Shown: positions 7,567 to 17,232 of the stretch, piece by piece | Numbering within the stretch: the stretch's first letter is position 1 | Layout: each line of letters opens with the position of its first letter | Source: an uncultured Tenacibaculum sp. | GTDB taxonomy: Bacteria > Bacteroidota > Bacteroidia > Flavobacteriales > Flavobacteriaceae | Length of the DNA stretch: 64,000 nt | Assembly: GCA_947501615.1 (NCBI GenBank) | Contig: CANMWK010000004.1 | Coordinates: 266,988 to 330,987 of the forward strand | Reading direction: 5' to 3' | Notes under the pieces: model-generated | Told to the model about the DNA's origin: nothing | The model's database searches: none | Seen by the model: the letters and a program-made list of their open reading frames with translations, nothing else | Position numbers and translations under genes: made by a program

Positions 7567-8253
7567 TCATTTTTTAGAATTAAATTTCATCATGAAGTTA
7601 GACTTAAAAGTTCTACCTATTGGAATACGAATTTTATCGATATGAATTTCATTTCCGGAGATTTTATCAATATGATTTAAGTTGATGATATACGATTTAT
7701 GAACTTGAATGAAATATTCAGGGAGTTTGGTAGTCCAATTTTTTAATGAATCGATAAAAACATATTTTTTTTCGCTGGTAACAAAAGTTAAATAGTTTCT
7801 ATCTGACTCTATATATAATATGTTTTGCAATAAAACCTTATGTAAAGTTTTGTCGATATTTAAAAATATAGTTTCACTAGCTTCAGTTGCTGTATGTTTT
7901 ACCCGTTGTTCTATTTTACGTATAGCTTTTAAGAAACGATCGAAAGAGAAAGGTTTTACTACATAATCTACAATTGTATCTAAATCAAAACTATCTAAAG
8001 CATAATCTGGGTAAGCAGTAGTAATAACAACATACGGAGGGTTTATAAGTGTTTTCATGAAATCAATTCCCATAATGTCAGGTAAATTGATATCTAAAAA
8101 AACAAAATCAACAGTATGTTCTTGTAAAAAGTTATGTGCTTCTTTAGCAGTTTGAAAACTAGCTAATAGCTCTATATTAAATGTTTTACTCAAAAAACGT
8201 TGTAAAATTTTTTGAGCAGGAATTTCATCTTCAATAATAATACAAGTTATCAT
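7567..8253 (-). CDS. LytTR-type response regulator
   Basis: 228 aa. Receiver domain at 1-115 with EDE (8-10), Asp54 in VFLD54INLPD, Thr in VVITTAY and Lys in DYVVKPF. The LytTR DNA-binding domain lies at ~125-225 with the typical LYIESDRNYLTF and FIQVHKSYIINLNHI stretches. LytTR proteins bind tandem direct half-sites spaced about two helical turns apart. The gene overlaps the upstream kinase by 4 bp (ATGA), so the pair forms one operon. Target genes are unknown; the boxes at 5884 and 6530, 1-1.7 kb away, are candidates, although a second LytTR pair lies at 50 kb. Confidence 0.92.
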   Translation of the reverse strand: MITCIIIEDEIPAQKILQRFLSKTFNIELLASFQTAKEAHNFLQEHTVDFVFLDINLPDIMGIDFMKTLINPPYVVITTAYPDYALDSFDLDTIVDYVVKPFSFDRFLKAIRKIEQRVKHTATEASETIFLNIDKTLHKVLLQNILYIESDRNYLTFVTSEKKYVFIDSLKNWTTKLPEYFIQVHKSYIINLNHIDKISGNEIHIDKIRIPIGRTFKSNFMMKFNSKK

Positions 8254-9218
8254 TGCAATTTTAATTTTAACGTTACCAAATAAGTTGCTCCCTCTATAAT
8301 ATTTAATTCATGAGCATTAGGATAAAGTAATTGCAACCTTTTTTTCATATTATCTATACCAATATGCGAGTTCCTTACTACAGCACCATTTTTATATTCA
8401 TTTTCACAAGTACAGATTAAAAAATCATCTTTTATTGTAAGGTCAATACGAATAACACTGTTTGCTTTACTATGCTTAAAAGCATTCTCTATTATGGTAA
8501 TGAGTAATAAAGGAGCAATTTTATAATAGAACCCACGTATAGTTTTGGTATAATTAATACGTTTAATTCCTTCTGTTCTTATTCTTTGAAAGGCAATATA
8601 ATTATCGATGTAATTCAACTCTTTTTCTAACGGAATATAATCGGAATTACTTTCATAAATAATGTGTTTTAAGTTTTCTGAAAGCTTTAAAATTAAATCA
8701 GGGGTCTCATCTGGCTTTTCAATAGCATACGAATATATTGTATTTAGGTTGTTAAACAGTACATGCGGATTAATTTGGGCTTTTAAAAATTTTAATTCCA
8801 TTGCTGTTTTTTCTTCTCTAGCTTTACGAATTTCCTCTTCTTTTCCTAGGTATTTAAATAACAACCATATGAATGAGAAAAATATGAGCGGTACAATAGT
8901 TTGCCATAAGTAATTACTTAAGCATTTCATTACCGTACAACCACAAGAAGTAAACACATTACAATAAAACTGAGTAGCAAAAAATGAAATTGATATAAAA
9001 ATTACAGCATAAGTAAAATACCATTTTCGTTTCACAAAAAATGGAAGTATAAAGAAATGATTAGCATACACTATACTAATTAATATAAAGGCGAATTGTA
9101 AAAATGGGTTTTCAGACCAATAATATTTAGAGAAAACAAAAAGAGAAATAAAGCAAAATAATACCCAAAATAGCAAGTGCACTATTGCTTCAGTTATATG
9201 TTTTTTAATCACATCCAT
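8250..9218 (-). CDS. LytS/YpdA-like membrane histidine kinase (His_kinase family)
   Basis: 322 aa. Four membrane helices at ~10-30, 38-58, 66-86 and 105-125, then a short linker and the His_kinase region with KAQINPHVLFNNLNTIYS (phospho-accepting His near residue 152), and a C-terminal HATPase with ENAFKHS (N box). A cluster CNVFTSCGCTVMKC lies in the loop before the last helix and is unusual for the family; it could bind metal or form disulphides. Partner is the LytTR regulator directly downstream (4-bp overlap). The signal sensed is unknown. Confidence 0.88.
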   Translation of the reverse strand: MDVIKKHITEAIVHLLFWVLFCFISLFVFSKYYWSENPFLQFAFILISIVYANHFFILPFFVKRKWYFTYAVIFISISFFATQFYCNVFTSCGCTVMKCLSNYLWQTIVPLIFFSFIWLLFKYLGKEEEIRKAREEKTAMELKFLKAQINPHVLFNNLNTIYSYAIEKPDETPDLILKLSENLKHIIYESNSDYIPLEKELNYIDNYIAFQRIRTEGIKRINYTKTIRGFYYKIAPLLLITIIENAFKHSKANSVIRIDLTIKDDFLICTCENEYKNGAVVRNSHIGIDNMKKRLQLLYPNAHELNIIEGATYLVTLKLKLQ

Positions 9219-9358
9219 TTATAACATCGAAAAATACAGATAAAAACGATACAAACTACGATTACGGTATCAAAAGCATAAATGAAGGTATGAAATGCAT
9301 ACTAAGTAACATTTTATGTTGTTGATCCTTGTTTTATTGTTGTATGCTGATTTCTTTT

Positions 9359-9387
9359 TTGTAGCCTTATTTTGTGTTTTATGTTTG
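9359..9387 (+). promoter_or_regulatory. Promoter of the DUF1573 gene
   Basis: TTG at 9359-9361 and TATGTTTG at 9380-9387, 18 bp apart, 50 bp ahead of the ATG. This is the Bacteroidota housekeeping form. Confidence 0.6.
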
Positions 9388-9436
9388 TGAATAACAATAT
9401 GTTAGTTGTAAAAAACATAAATAAAACAGAAAGATT

Positions 9437-9835
9437 ATGAACTTAAAAATCACAGTTGTTCTATTATTCTTTATTGGAATAGCAACACACAGTCAAGAAT
9501 TTAAATTTGAAAAAGAAACGATTAATTATGGAAAAATTGCTCAAGGATCCAATGGTGTTAAAACATTTGAATTTACCAACATAGGTGATGCACCATTAAT
9601 TATAAGCGATATTAAATCGTCTTGTGGTTGTACAATACCAGAAAAACCTGAAAAGCCAATTATGCCAGGAGAAAAAGGGCAGATATCGGTTGCTTACAAT
9701 ACTAAAAGAATTGGTGGGTTTTCAAAAACAATTACTGTTTTTTCTAATGCATCAATAGAAAGAAAGGTTTTGAAAATAAAAGGAAATGTATTCAAAACAC
9801 TAGACAATTCGTATTCACAAGTATTAGGTAATTAA
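9437..9835 (+). CDS. DUF1573 secreted protein
   Basis: 132 aa with a signal peptide (MNLKITVVLLFFIGIATHSQ) and one DUF1573 immunoglobulin-like domain. The family signature is visible: FKFEKETINYGKIAQGSNG, FEFTNIGDAPLIISDIKSSCGCT and the closing FSKTITVFSNA...KIKGNV. Proteins of this type are periplasmic or surface proteins of unknown role, common in Bacteroidota. Single-gene unit with its own promoter. Confidence 0.88.
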   Translation: MNLKITVVLLFFIGIATHSQEFKFEKETINYGKIAQGSNGVKTFEFTNIGDAPLIISDIKSSCGCTIPEKPEKPIMPGEKGQISVAYNTKRIGGFSKTITVFSNASIERKVLKIKGNVFKTLDNSYSQVLGN

Positions 9836-10158
9836 ACAATTGATTATTTCCTCGTGAGTAACTTTTATATGAGTTATTCTCGAGGAATTTATACGAATTA
9901 ATGTATCAATCAGGGGGGGAATCCCTCGCCTTTAGGCGAAGACTTTAGTTTTTTCTTTAGAAGTTAAAGAATTTCGGAGTTAAGAAGTTATTCTCAATAT
10001 TTTGAAAACTTCTTTTGACTCCTCTAACTCCTTAGCTTCCCTCGTTTGGTAATATCTTTAGTCGCCTTCAGGTGAAATCAAACCCTTCGGATTCAGCCGA
10101 TGGTAGTTTAAGTTGACATCAAAGAGTTTCACTAGCAAATACTTCAGAAAAAAAAACA
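9836..10158. other. Gene-free stretch with hairpins
   Basis: Contains a hairpin at 9850-9885 (CCTCGTGAGTAACT / AGTTATTCTCGAGG), a likely end of the DUF1573 transcript. Beyond it is a patch of inverted segments (GCCTTTAGGC; AGAAGTTATTCTC with GACTCCTCTAACTCC) of repeat character. No open frame of note. Confidence 0.5.
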
Positions 10159-11292
10159 ATGATAAAACGTATATACCTCATCTTCTATATTTTTTTAATT
10201 ATTCACAGCATACAGGCTCAAGTATCAGTTTATAAGAACTTGAATTTACAACTTGTAGAACGAGATAGTATAACTGCAGGAAGAATTGAAAATGCTTTAA
10301 ATGGTTTTCTAACTGAAGCAAAAGAAAGGACATATTCAGAAAAATATGTGGATACTAAACATCTTAAAAAGTATGAGTTCTTTTTTAATAAATTAGGTGG
10401 AATAGGTAAAGGTTCTGAAATATTTCATAAACCAACAGTATTAAAATCCTATCCTATAGCTAATGGAGCGTATCGATTAACAATAGGATTTACTGGAAAT
10501 AAAGAAGGTATTCCCTTTATTTACCAGATTACAGAATTAAAAGCCGTGCCATATAACGATTCTTATAGGTTTTACTGCCCTTTTATTGAAAACACTAAGC
10601 ATTTTAAAACAAAAACAATTGAGAACATAAAATACTACTATAGTAGCGTTATTAATGAAATGAAAGCTAAAGAATTTGTTGAGTTTACTAAGAAATTAGC
10701 AAAGTTGACAAGCGCACCAATTCCAAAACTAGATTATTATTCGTTTTCTAGTTTAGATGAGTTATTAAAATCATACGGATTCTTATATAGTGCCAGACAG
10801 TGCAATTTTTTGTGTTATGATTTAGGTTTTATGGATAATGAAGGAAAAACATACATTACAGGTACTGATAATGAAAACTATGTTTTTGGTTATATCAGTG
10901 ATTTCTTCTATTATAATTTACCAGATAAAGAAGAAATATATTGGACATTTGTTCAAGGAATTTCTGCATACTACGGAGGCTATGGTTTAAGTCATGATGA
11001 TATTGCTACATTAAAAAGTCAATTCTCGGACGAATTGAAAAGAAAACCCAACATCAATTTTCTTGAAGAATTCCAAAAAGGAAGAAAATCCACTATAAAT
11101 AGAAGATTTTCACATTATGTAATGAGTGCTTTTTTATTTAAAGAAATATTAGAAAAAAAGGGTTTTGATGAAGCTTTAAAATTGGTGTATTCAGGTAAAG
11201 ATGGAGAGCGCTTTTTTGAGATTTTGAATACTACTTTAGGAGTAAACAAGCATAATTTTCATAAAACAATTGTAAAATTAATAGCTGATTAA
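10159..11292 (+). CDS. Secreted protein of unknown function, peptidase-MA-like layout
   Basis: 377 aa with an N-terminal signal peptide (cut after SIQAQ, ~residue 21). The C-terminal third (WTFVQGISAYYGGYGLSHDD, then RRFSHYVMSAFLFKEI) sits where gluzincin proteases of the peptidase-MA clan carry HExxH and a downstream Glu, but the His-Glu residues are absent. I therefore call it a non-catalytic or unrelated secreted protein. Two cysteines (CNFLC, ~215-219) could form a disulphide. A terminator hairpin follows at 11321. No family name can be supported. Confidence 0.6.
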   Translation: MIKRIYLIFYIFLIIHSIQAQVSVYKNLNLQLVERDSITAGRIENALNGFLTEAKERTYSEKYVDTKHLKKYEFFFNKLGGIGKGSEIFHKPTVLKSYPIANGAYRLTIGFTGNKEGIPFIYQITELKAVPYNDSYRFYCPFIENTKHFKTKTIENIKYYYSSVINEMKAKEFVEFTKKLAKLTSAPIPKLDYYSFSSLDELLKSYGFLYSARQCNFLCYDLGFMDNEGKTYITGTDNENYVFGYISDFFYYNLPDKEEIYWTFVQGISAYYGGYGLSHDDIATLKSQFSDELKRKPNINFLEEFQKGRKSTINRRFSHYVMSAFLFKEILEKKGFDEALKLVYSGKDGERFFEILNTTLGVNKHNFHKTIVKLIAD

Positions 11293-11320
11293 TAATTTTT
11301 TGAGGTTATAATTTGTTGTT

Positions 11321-11356
11321 TTCCTTCTTTTTTAAATAAGAGAAGGAATTTTTTTG
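11321..11356 (+). terminator. Terminator of the 377-aa protein gene
   Basis: Stem TTCCTTCT / AGAAGGAA and seven T, 30 bp after the stop. Confidence 0.8.
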
Positions 11357-11466
11357 TGTTGATTGGAAATCTACAACCAATTACATTGTGTTAATCTGAA
11401 CGCGAAGGCGTTGTACTTATTTTATAGAATTGAAAAACAAACAGACATAAGAAGTTGTGCCAGTGG

Positions 11467-13242
11467 TTAGATAATTTCCATTTTCTTTAATAAAAAACTA
11501 GCATTCATGTTCTCGCAAATTCCTTTTTTAAAGGTATAATCAAAATGAAGTTCATCATTTATAATTTCAGCATCGAAATAATAATTTTTAATAGCACTTA
11601 ATTCATTTTCTATTTCGCACAAGCTTAAATCATGTGTTGCAATAATTCCTGTAGCATTAGATGCGACTAATTTTTCAACAAACTTTTTAGATCCAATAGC
11701 TTTATCAGTACTATTTGTCCCTTTTAAAATTTCATCTAGAATGATAAAATAAGGAGTAGTTTCAATTTGATCGACAATAAACTTCAATCGGGTCAACTCA
11801 GAAAAGAAATACGAACTATCATCTGTTAAAGAGTCGCTGGTACGCATACTTGTAATTAACTTAATAGGTGAATAGCTACAAGAAGTAGCACATACAGGTA
11901 ACCCAATATTTGCCATGACAATGTTAAATGATACTGTGCGTAAAAAAGTACTTTTACCAGCCATATTAGCACCTGTTACAATAAAGAACTGTTCTTTATC
12001 AATTACAATATTATTATCTACTCGTTTTTCTTTTTTCAATAATGGATGACCTAAGTTTTTTGTGTTCAAAAGATGTATATCATTTTTTATCTCTGGAAAC
12101 ACATAGTCCGGATGATTATAGGTAAAATTTCCTAAACTATTGTATGCATCAAAAAAAGTAACGACATCAAACCAATGTTCAACGATACTTCTATAACTCA
12201 TTATCCAGTTTTCAATAGTATGAGAGTTCCTAATATCCAAAAGAAAAAAACCATTACCCAAAACAGCTAAAAGAATATTGTTTCTATTATCTAAGGCATC
12301 CAAAGCTTTAGAAAAATTAGAAAAAATAACTGAAGCTTTTTCTGTATCTGATTGAATTTTTTGCTGCTTTACCTTCAATAATACTGACTCAAAAGATTCA
12401 TTCTCTATTTCGTTTAACAAGAGTGCATACTGTCTAAATGTATCTTTTATCTGATCTGAACTTTGAGATAAATCATTAACCTTTTTTAAATACCTTCCAG
12501 TAATCGTTAGCCCTACAGACATCCATATAAAAATAAAAGAAGGATATATAACATTAAAATATACAGCTATGAATACAGCTATAGAGATAGACGAAAAGAC
12601 AATAGAGACCCATTTCATTTTTTTAGGGACAAACACGTTATAAGTATTTAACCAGTTAATAATTTGCTCAGCAGAAGTTTCTATTGTTATTAAGCTAGCT
12701 ATTGCCTGGTACTTTTGACGCCATTTAGGTTTTGTGCTCAGTTCTTGTATAGCGTCTTGACGAAGTTTAATAGCTGTTGTTTTATTTGCTTTTAAGGTAT
12801 TTGCAAGCTTTAAAGTACTTTCTTTTATGGAAGTTCTGTTGATAAATTGAAAGAAGGAACCAATACCAAACAAGTCAATATCTAAACTATAATAATGTTT
12901 TGGATCTTGAAATTCTACACCGCCATTTCTATTCTCAAAATTACCCTCATGTATAGCAAGTTCATCTTCATTTACAATTATTAGTGCTTTAATTAACTTT
13001 TGTTTTCTTTTTATATCTGTGTATTTGGTTAATAAAACCAAAAACAAAACAATTCCTACTACAGCTATAACAATGGCTATTTTCCAAAGGTTAAAGAAAA
13101 AATAAATACCAAAAGCAGTTGATAGAAACACCAATAGTCTAAGTACGCTTAATTTAGAAATTTGGGCATTCGTTTTACTAAGTTCTTTTTTGTAATTATC
13201 TAATTGTTCTTTATAGAATGCTGTAGGTTGCTTCATATACAT
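11467..13242 (-). CDS. Membrane-anchored MutS-like ATPase
   Basis: 591 aa. Two N-terminal membrane helices (~32-70), a second hydrophobic pair (~210-245) and a C-terminal MutS domain V ATPase with Walker A GANMAGKST (424-432), Walker B PYFIILDEI (~497-505), the GTNST loop and ATHD. The mismatch-recognition and connector domains of true MutS are missing. Such MutS-related membrane proteins are common in Bacteroidota and are usually annotated as DNA mismatch repair protein, but a repair role is not shown. Start ATG at 13242; an in-frame ATG (MKQP) lies two codons downstream. Confidence 0.85.
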   Translation of the reverse strand: MYMKQPTAFYKEQLDNYKKELSKTNAQISKLSVLRLLVFLSTAFGIYFFFNLWKIAIVIAVVGIVLFLVLLTKYTDIKRKQKLIKALIIVNEDELAIHEGNFENRNGGVEFQDPKHYYSLDIDLFGIGSFFQFINRTSIKESTLKLANTLKANKTTAIKLRQDAIQELSTKPKWRQKYQAIASLITIETSAEQIINWLNTYNVFVPKKMKWVSIVFSSISIAVFIAVYFNVIYPSFIFIWMSVGLTITGRYLKKVNDLSQSSDQIKDTFRQYALLLNEIENESFESVLLKVKQQKIQSDTEKASVIFSNFSKALDALDNRNNILLAVLGNGFFLLDIRNSHTIENWIMSYRSIVEHWFDVVTFFDAYNSLGNFTYNHPDYVFPEIKNDIHLLNTKNLGHPLLKKEKRVDNNIVIDKEQFFIVTGANMAGKSTFLRTVSFNIVMANIGLPVCATSCSYSPIKLITSMRTSDSLTDDSSYFFSELTRLKFIVDQIETTPYFIILDEILKGTNSTDKAIGSKKFVEKLVASNATGIIATHDLSLCEIENELSAIKNYYFDAEIINDELHFDYTFKKGICENMNASFLLKKMEII

Positions 13243-13280
13243 TTAAGTTCTGGCTGTAAAGAAACAAAAAGTATCTATAC

Positions 13281-13892
13281 TTACTCAGTACGTTTTGCGT
13301 AATATTTGTTAATAAAATAATTGAAAACAAAAATTAATATAAAAAAATATCTAGACAAGGATGGTAAAATAAAAGCCATTAATCCGCTAAAAACCCAAAT
13401 TGATAAGGCGTTTAATGTTCTTGCTTTCTCCCATTTTCCTCTTATATCTGTCAACCTTGTCTTACCTTTTTCCTTTTTTATAACGTAGCACACCATTAAA
13501 TAGTTAAAAAAACCTATTGCAGATAAATTGAAGCAATAAAACACAAATGGCCCTATTAATGCAAAACTCCCTACATAAAAAGCGGTAGAAAAAGGTAGTA
13601 AAACAATAAAGAATAATAAGAATATATTAAACCATAATAACTTATTATCTACGGTACTAATATATTTTGTAATTCTCATATGTGCGACCCAATATAGTGC
13701 AGTAACAAAAAAGCTGACAATTAGCCCAATGAAACTAGGAATTTTACTTTCAAGTACATTCCAAGTACCACTATCTTCAACAAGTTTATAATTAGGTATA
13801 GCAATTTCAAGAACTAATAAAGTTATAGCAATAGAAAAGATAGCATCACTAAAACTAATTATCCTATTTTTTTCAAATAAAAAATTGTCCAT
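13281..13892 (-). CDS. TMEM175-family (DUF1211) potassium-channel-like protein
   Basis: 203 aa with about five to six membrane helices. The first carries the family signature RIISFSDAIFSIAITLLVLE (residues ~10-29), which in TMEM175 proteins lines the pore, and AHMRITKYI is the typical later conserved stretch. Bacterial homologues are K+-conducting channels with a pore unlike the usual selectivity filter. Located 38 bp upstream of the MutS-like gene on the same strand; co-transcription is possible. Physiological role unknown. Confidence 0.85.
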   Translation of the reverse strand: MDNFLFEKNRIISFSDAIFSIAITLLVLEIAIPNYKLVEDSGTWNVLESKIPSFIGLIVSFFVTALYWVAHMRITKYISTVDNKLLWFNIFLLFFIVLLPFSTAFYVGSFALIGPFVFYCFNLSAIGFFNYLMVCYVIKKEKGKTRLTDIRGKWEKARTLNALSIWVFSGLMAFILPSLSRYFFILIFVFNYFINKYYAKRTE

Positions 13893-13922
13893 TATTATAA
13901 TTTTTACATTAAATGTAAAATT

Positions 13923-13957
13923 AAAAACGCTTAAACAAGATTGTTTAAGCGCTTTTT
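13923..13957. terminator. Terminator below the sdh/PEGA lipoprotein genes
   Basis: Symmetric hairpin AAACGCTTAAACAA / TTGTTTAAGCG with T tracts on both sides. It can end transcription from the minus-strand genes at 13984-17895. Confidence 0.85.
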
Positions 13958-13983
13958 ATAAAAATAATGCTTTTATTATTTAC

Positions 13984-14430
13984 TTAAGGAAGTTTCACAT
14001 GTATGTTTACATGAGATTTTCCAATTTTTTTATAACTAACAATACCATCATTTGTGTTTTCAGGAGTTAAGTTATACATACTTCCATTAGCTGCATCAAC
14101 TAAAAGACCAACTCCTCCAACCAAATTCCCCATATACCATTGATCTAATTCTCTTTTCAGCTTAAATTGATATGGTAAAAAATCGTCATGAGATAGTTCA
14201 ATAGTATACGATTTTTTATTTTTTGATTGTCCTTTAAGTTTTCCCTTTCTGCTTAAAGGAACATTATACAAAGGAGTCTTTCCATAATTTATGCCATTAA
14301 TAGTAATAGTAGCATTGCTAGGCTCGCTCGTAATGTCAACCATTTGTTTAGAACCATGCATAATAGATGCACAATTATTACATATCAAACCTATAAAAAC
14401 ACAACAGATTAGTAATAATTTCCTCCCCAT
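13984..14430 (-). CDS. Putative lipoprotein with PEGA-like domain
   Basis: 148 aa. Hydrophobic N-terminus with a lipobox-like cluster (LICNNCASIMHGSKQ) and then a PEGA-type motif (VDITSEPSNATITINGINYG, followed by TPLYNVPLSRKGK), as in many bacterial envelope lipoproteins that bind surface carbohydrate or peptidoglycan. The C-terminal part (LVGGVGLLVDAANGSMYNLTP) is the usual hydrophobic tail of this group. The ATG at 14430 is preferred over a TTG three codons upstream. It lies 17 bp downstream of sdhB and may be read from that operon. Confidence 0.72.
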   Translation of the reverse strand: MGRKLLLICCVFIGLICNNCASIMHGSKQMVDITSEPSNATITINGINYGKTPLYNVPLSRKGKLKGQSKNKKSYTIELSHDDFLPYQFKLKRELDQWYMGNLVGGVGLLVDAANGSMYNLTPENTNDGIVSYKKIGKSHVNIHVKLP

Positions 14431-14447
14431 AGTTAACAATTAACTTT

Positions 14448-15194
14448 CTATCCTTTTAAACTAGCTTTTAAGAATTCAGTATTCATACGAGCAATGTTCT
14501 CTAAAGAAATTCCTTTCGGACATTCTACTTCACAAGCTCCTGTGTTTGTACAGTTACCAAATCCTTCTTCATCCATTTGCTTCACCATGTTTAATACACG
14601 ATCTGTAGCTTCAACTTGTCCTTGTGGTAACAAAGCAAATTGAGAAACTTTAGCAGAAACGTATAACATTGCAGATGAGTTCTTACAAGTTGCAACACAA
14701 GCACCACATCCAATACAAGTAGCAGCATCGAAAGCTTTATCAGCATTTTCCTTATTTACAGGAATTGCATTTGCATCTTGTGTGTTACCTGAAGTATTTA
14801 CAGAGATAAATCCTCCTGCATGTTGAATTCTATCAAAAGCAGATCTATCTACTACTAAATCCTTAATTACAGGAAATGCTTTAGCTCTAAATGGCTCAAT
14901 ATAAATTGTGTCTCCATCTTTAAACTTACGCATGTGTAACTGACATGTAGTTACAGCTCTATCTGGTCCGTGTGCTTCACCGTTAATATATAAAGAACAC
15001 ATACCACAAATTCCTTCACGACAATCATGATCAAAAGCAACTGGCTCATCACCACTTTCGATTAATTGTGTGTTTAAAACATCTAACATTTCAAGGAAAG
15101 ACATATCTGGCGATACGTCGTTGATATTATAATCAACCATTTTTCCTTTATCGCTTGCGTTCTTCTGACGCCAAATTTTTAACGTTAACTTCAT
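14448..15194 (-). CDS. sdhB: Succinate dehydrogenase/fumarate reductase iron-sulfur subunit
   Basis: 248 aa carrying all three electron-transfer centres of complex II. The [2Fe-2S] ligands lie in [20 protein letters not shown] plus a later Cys in TTCQLH. The [4Fe-4S] and [3Fe-4S] ligands lie in [13 protein letters not shown] and [15 protein letters not shown]. The product passes electrons from SdhA to the membrane cytochrome and quinone. Last gene of sdhCAB, 10 bp after sdhA. The subunit type and gene order C-A-B match the Bacteroidota form with a single cytochrome b subunit. Confidence 0.97.
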   Translation of the reverse strand: MKLTLKIWRQKNASDKGKMVDYNINDVSPDMSFLEMLDVLNTQLIESGDEPVAFDHDCREGICGMCSLYINGEAHGPDRAVTTCQLHMRKFKDGDTIYIEPFRAKAFPVIKDLVVDRSAFDRIQHAGGFISVNTSGNTQDANAIPVNKENADKAFDAATCIGCGACVATCKNSSAMLYVSAKVSQFALLPQGQVEATDRVLNMVKQMDEEGFGNCTNTGACEVECPKGISLENIARMNTEFLKASLKG

Positions 15195-15204
15195 AATTCT
15201 TTCC

Positions 15205-17220
15205 TTATTTGTATGAACGTTGTTTTAATTCAATATCGTTAAACTCTAACTCTTCTTTGTGTAAAACAGCATCTTTAGGTTCACCTTTGTATTCCCAAGC
15301 AGCTACATAAGCAAATTCTTTATCGTTACGTAAAGCTTCACCTTTCTGAGGTCCATCTAATTCAACAGATTCTTCACGGAAGTGACCTCCACAAGATTCC
15401 GTTCTGTTTAAAGCATCTTTAGCAAATAATTCTCCTAACTCTAAGAAATCTGCTACACGTCCTGCTTTTGCTAATTCTTCATTAAATTCATTAGCTTCAC
15501 CAGGAATTCTAACATCACTATAGAATTCAGCTCTTAAAGCTGAAATCTCTTCGATAGCTTCTTTTAAACCTTGCTCATTACGAGACATTCCTACTTTATT
15601 CCACATAATTTTACCTAAACGTTTGTGGAAATAGTCAACAGATTTTGTTCCGTTGTTGTTTACTAACTTATCGATTGTAGCACGAACATTCTTTTCAGCT
15701 TCATCGAATTCAGGAGTTTCGGTAGAAATTGCCCCTGTACGAATATCATCAGCTAAATAATCACCAATAGTGTATGGTAATACGAAATATCCATCAGCTA
15801 AACCTTGCATTAATGCAGAAGCTCCTAAACGGTTTGCTCCGTGATCAGAGAAGTTTGCTTCTCCAATTGCATATAAACCAGGAACAGTTGTCATTAAGTT
15901 ATAGTCTACCCAAATTCCACCCATTGTATAGTGAACCGCTGGATAAATCATCATTGGAGTTTCATATGGATTCTCATCAACAATCTTCTCATACATTTGG
16001 AATAAGTTTCCGTACTTATTCTTTACAACTTCCTGACCTAACTTTTTAACTAAAGCAGCATCATTTTCATTTAAGTGCTTAATTTTTGCTTGCTCTTTTC
16101 CGTAACGTTCAATAGCAGAAGCAAAATCTAAATAAACAGCTTCTCCTGTTGAGTTTACTCCGAAACCAGCATCACAACGTTCCTTAGCAGCACGAGATGC
16201 AACATCACGAGGAACTAAGTTACCAAATGCAGGATAACGACGCTCTAAGTAATAATCTCTATTTTCTTCAGCGATTTGTGTAGGTTTTAAACTTCCTTCA
16301 CGAATTGCTTTTACATCTTCCATTTTCTTTGGCACCCAAATACGACCATCATTACGTAATGATTCAGACATTAACGTTAATTTCGATTGATGATCTCCAG
16401 ATACAGGAATACAAGTTGGGTGAATTTGTGTGTAACAAGGGTTTGCAAAATACGCTCCCTTTTTATGAGCTTTCCATCCTGCACTTACATTACTTCCCAT
16501 TGCATTAGTAGATAAGAAGAATACATTTCCGTAACCTCCAGTTCCTAATACAACAGCATGTGCTGAATGACGCTCAATTTCTCCAGTAACTAAGTTACGA
16601 GTAATAATTCCACGTGCTTTTCCATCTACAATTACAATATCCATCATTTCATGACGGTTGTACATTTTAATTTTTCCACGACCGATTTGACGGTTCATTG
16701 CAGAATATGCACCTAATAATAATTGTTGTCCTGTTTGTCCTTTTGCGTAGAAAGTTCTTGATACAAGTACCCCTCCAAAAGAACGGTTATCTAATAATCC
16801 ACCATAGTCACGAGCAAAAGGTACACCTTGAGCCACACACTGGTCGATAATATTTGCAGATACTTCAGCTAAACGATAAACGTTTGCTTCACGAGAACGG
16901 TAGTCACCACCTTTTACAGTATCGTAAAATAATCTGTAGGTAGAATCTCCATCTCCTTGGTAATTTTTTGCAGCGTTAATTCCTCCCTGTGCAGCAATAG
17001 AGTGTGCACGACGCGGAGAATCTTGAAAACAAAACGCTTTTACGTTATATCCTAACTCAGCTAAAGTTGCAGCAGCTGAACCTCCTGCTAAACCTGTACC
17101 AACTACAATCACGTCAATTAAACGTTTGTTCGCTGGGTTAACTAAGTTGATTTTATTTTTATGATTAGTCCATTTATCAGCAATAGGACCTTTTGGTGTT
17201 TTTGAATCTAAAGTTGCCAT
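15205..17220 (-). CDS. sdhA: Succinate dehydrogenase/fumarate reductase flavoprotein subunit
   Basis: 671 aa. Rossmann motif [17 protein letters not shown] (~42-58), the covalent-FAD region [18 protein letters not shown] with its His near residue 72, the substrate-site segment [12 protein letters not shown] and the capping-domain HPTCIP. It oxidises succinate to fumarate (or the reverse) as the matrix-facing unit of complex II. The C-terminal [10 protein letters not shown] is the conserved active-site-proximal helix. Located between sdhC (12 bp) and sdhB (10 bp). Confidence 0.97.
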   Translation of the reverse strand: MATLDSKTPKGPIADKWTNHKNKINLVNPANKRLIDVIVVGTGLAGGSAAATLAELGYNVKAFCFQDSPRRAHSIAAQGGINAAKNYQGDGDSTYRLFYDTVKGGDYRSREANVYRLAEVSANIIDQCVAQGVPFARDYGGLLDNRSFGGVLVSRTFYAKGQTGQQLLLGAYSAMNRQIGRGKIKMYNRHEMMDIVIVDGKARGIITRNLVTGEIERHSAHAVVLGTGGYGNVFFLSTNAMGSNVSAGWKAHKKGAYFANPCYTQIHPTCIPVSGDHQSKLTLMSESLRNDGRIWVPKKMEDVKAIREGSLKPTQIAEENRDYYLERRYPAFGNLVPRDVASRAAKERCDAGFGVNSTGEAVYLDFASAIERYGKEQAKIKHLNENDAALVKKLGQEVVKNKYGNLFQMYEKIVDENPYETPMMIYPAVHYTMGGIWVDYNLMTTVPGLYAIGEANFSDHGANRLGASALMQGLADGYFVLPYTIGDYLADDIRTGAISTETPEFDEAEKNVRATIDKLVNNNGTKSVDYFHKRLGKIMWNKVGMSRNEQGLKEAIEEISALRAEFYSDVRIPGEANEFNEELAKAGRVADFLELGELFAKDALNRTESCGGHFREESVELDGPQKGEALRNDKEFAYVAAWEYKGEPKDAVLHKEELEFNDIELKQRSYK

Positions 17221-17232
17221 ACTTAAAATGTC

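Noticed and set aside
10159..11292. Secreted metallopeptidase
   Set aside because: The place where HExxH would be expected reads VQGISAYYGG; catalytic residues are missing.
15774..16508. Frames of 91 and 67 codons opposite sdhA
   Set aside because: They lie on the complementary strand of a well-conserved gene and have no start context or family resemblance.
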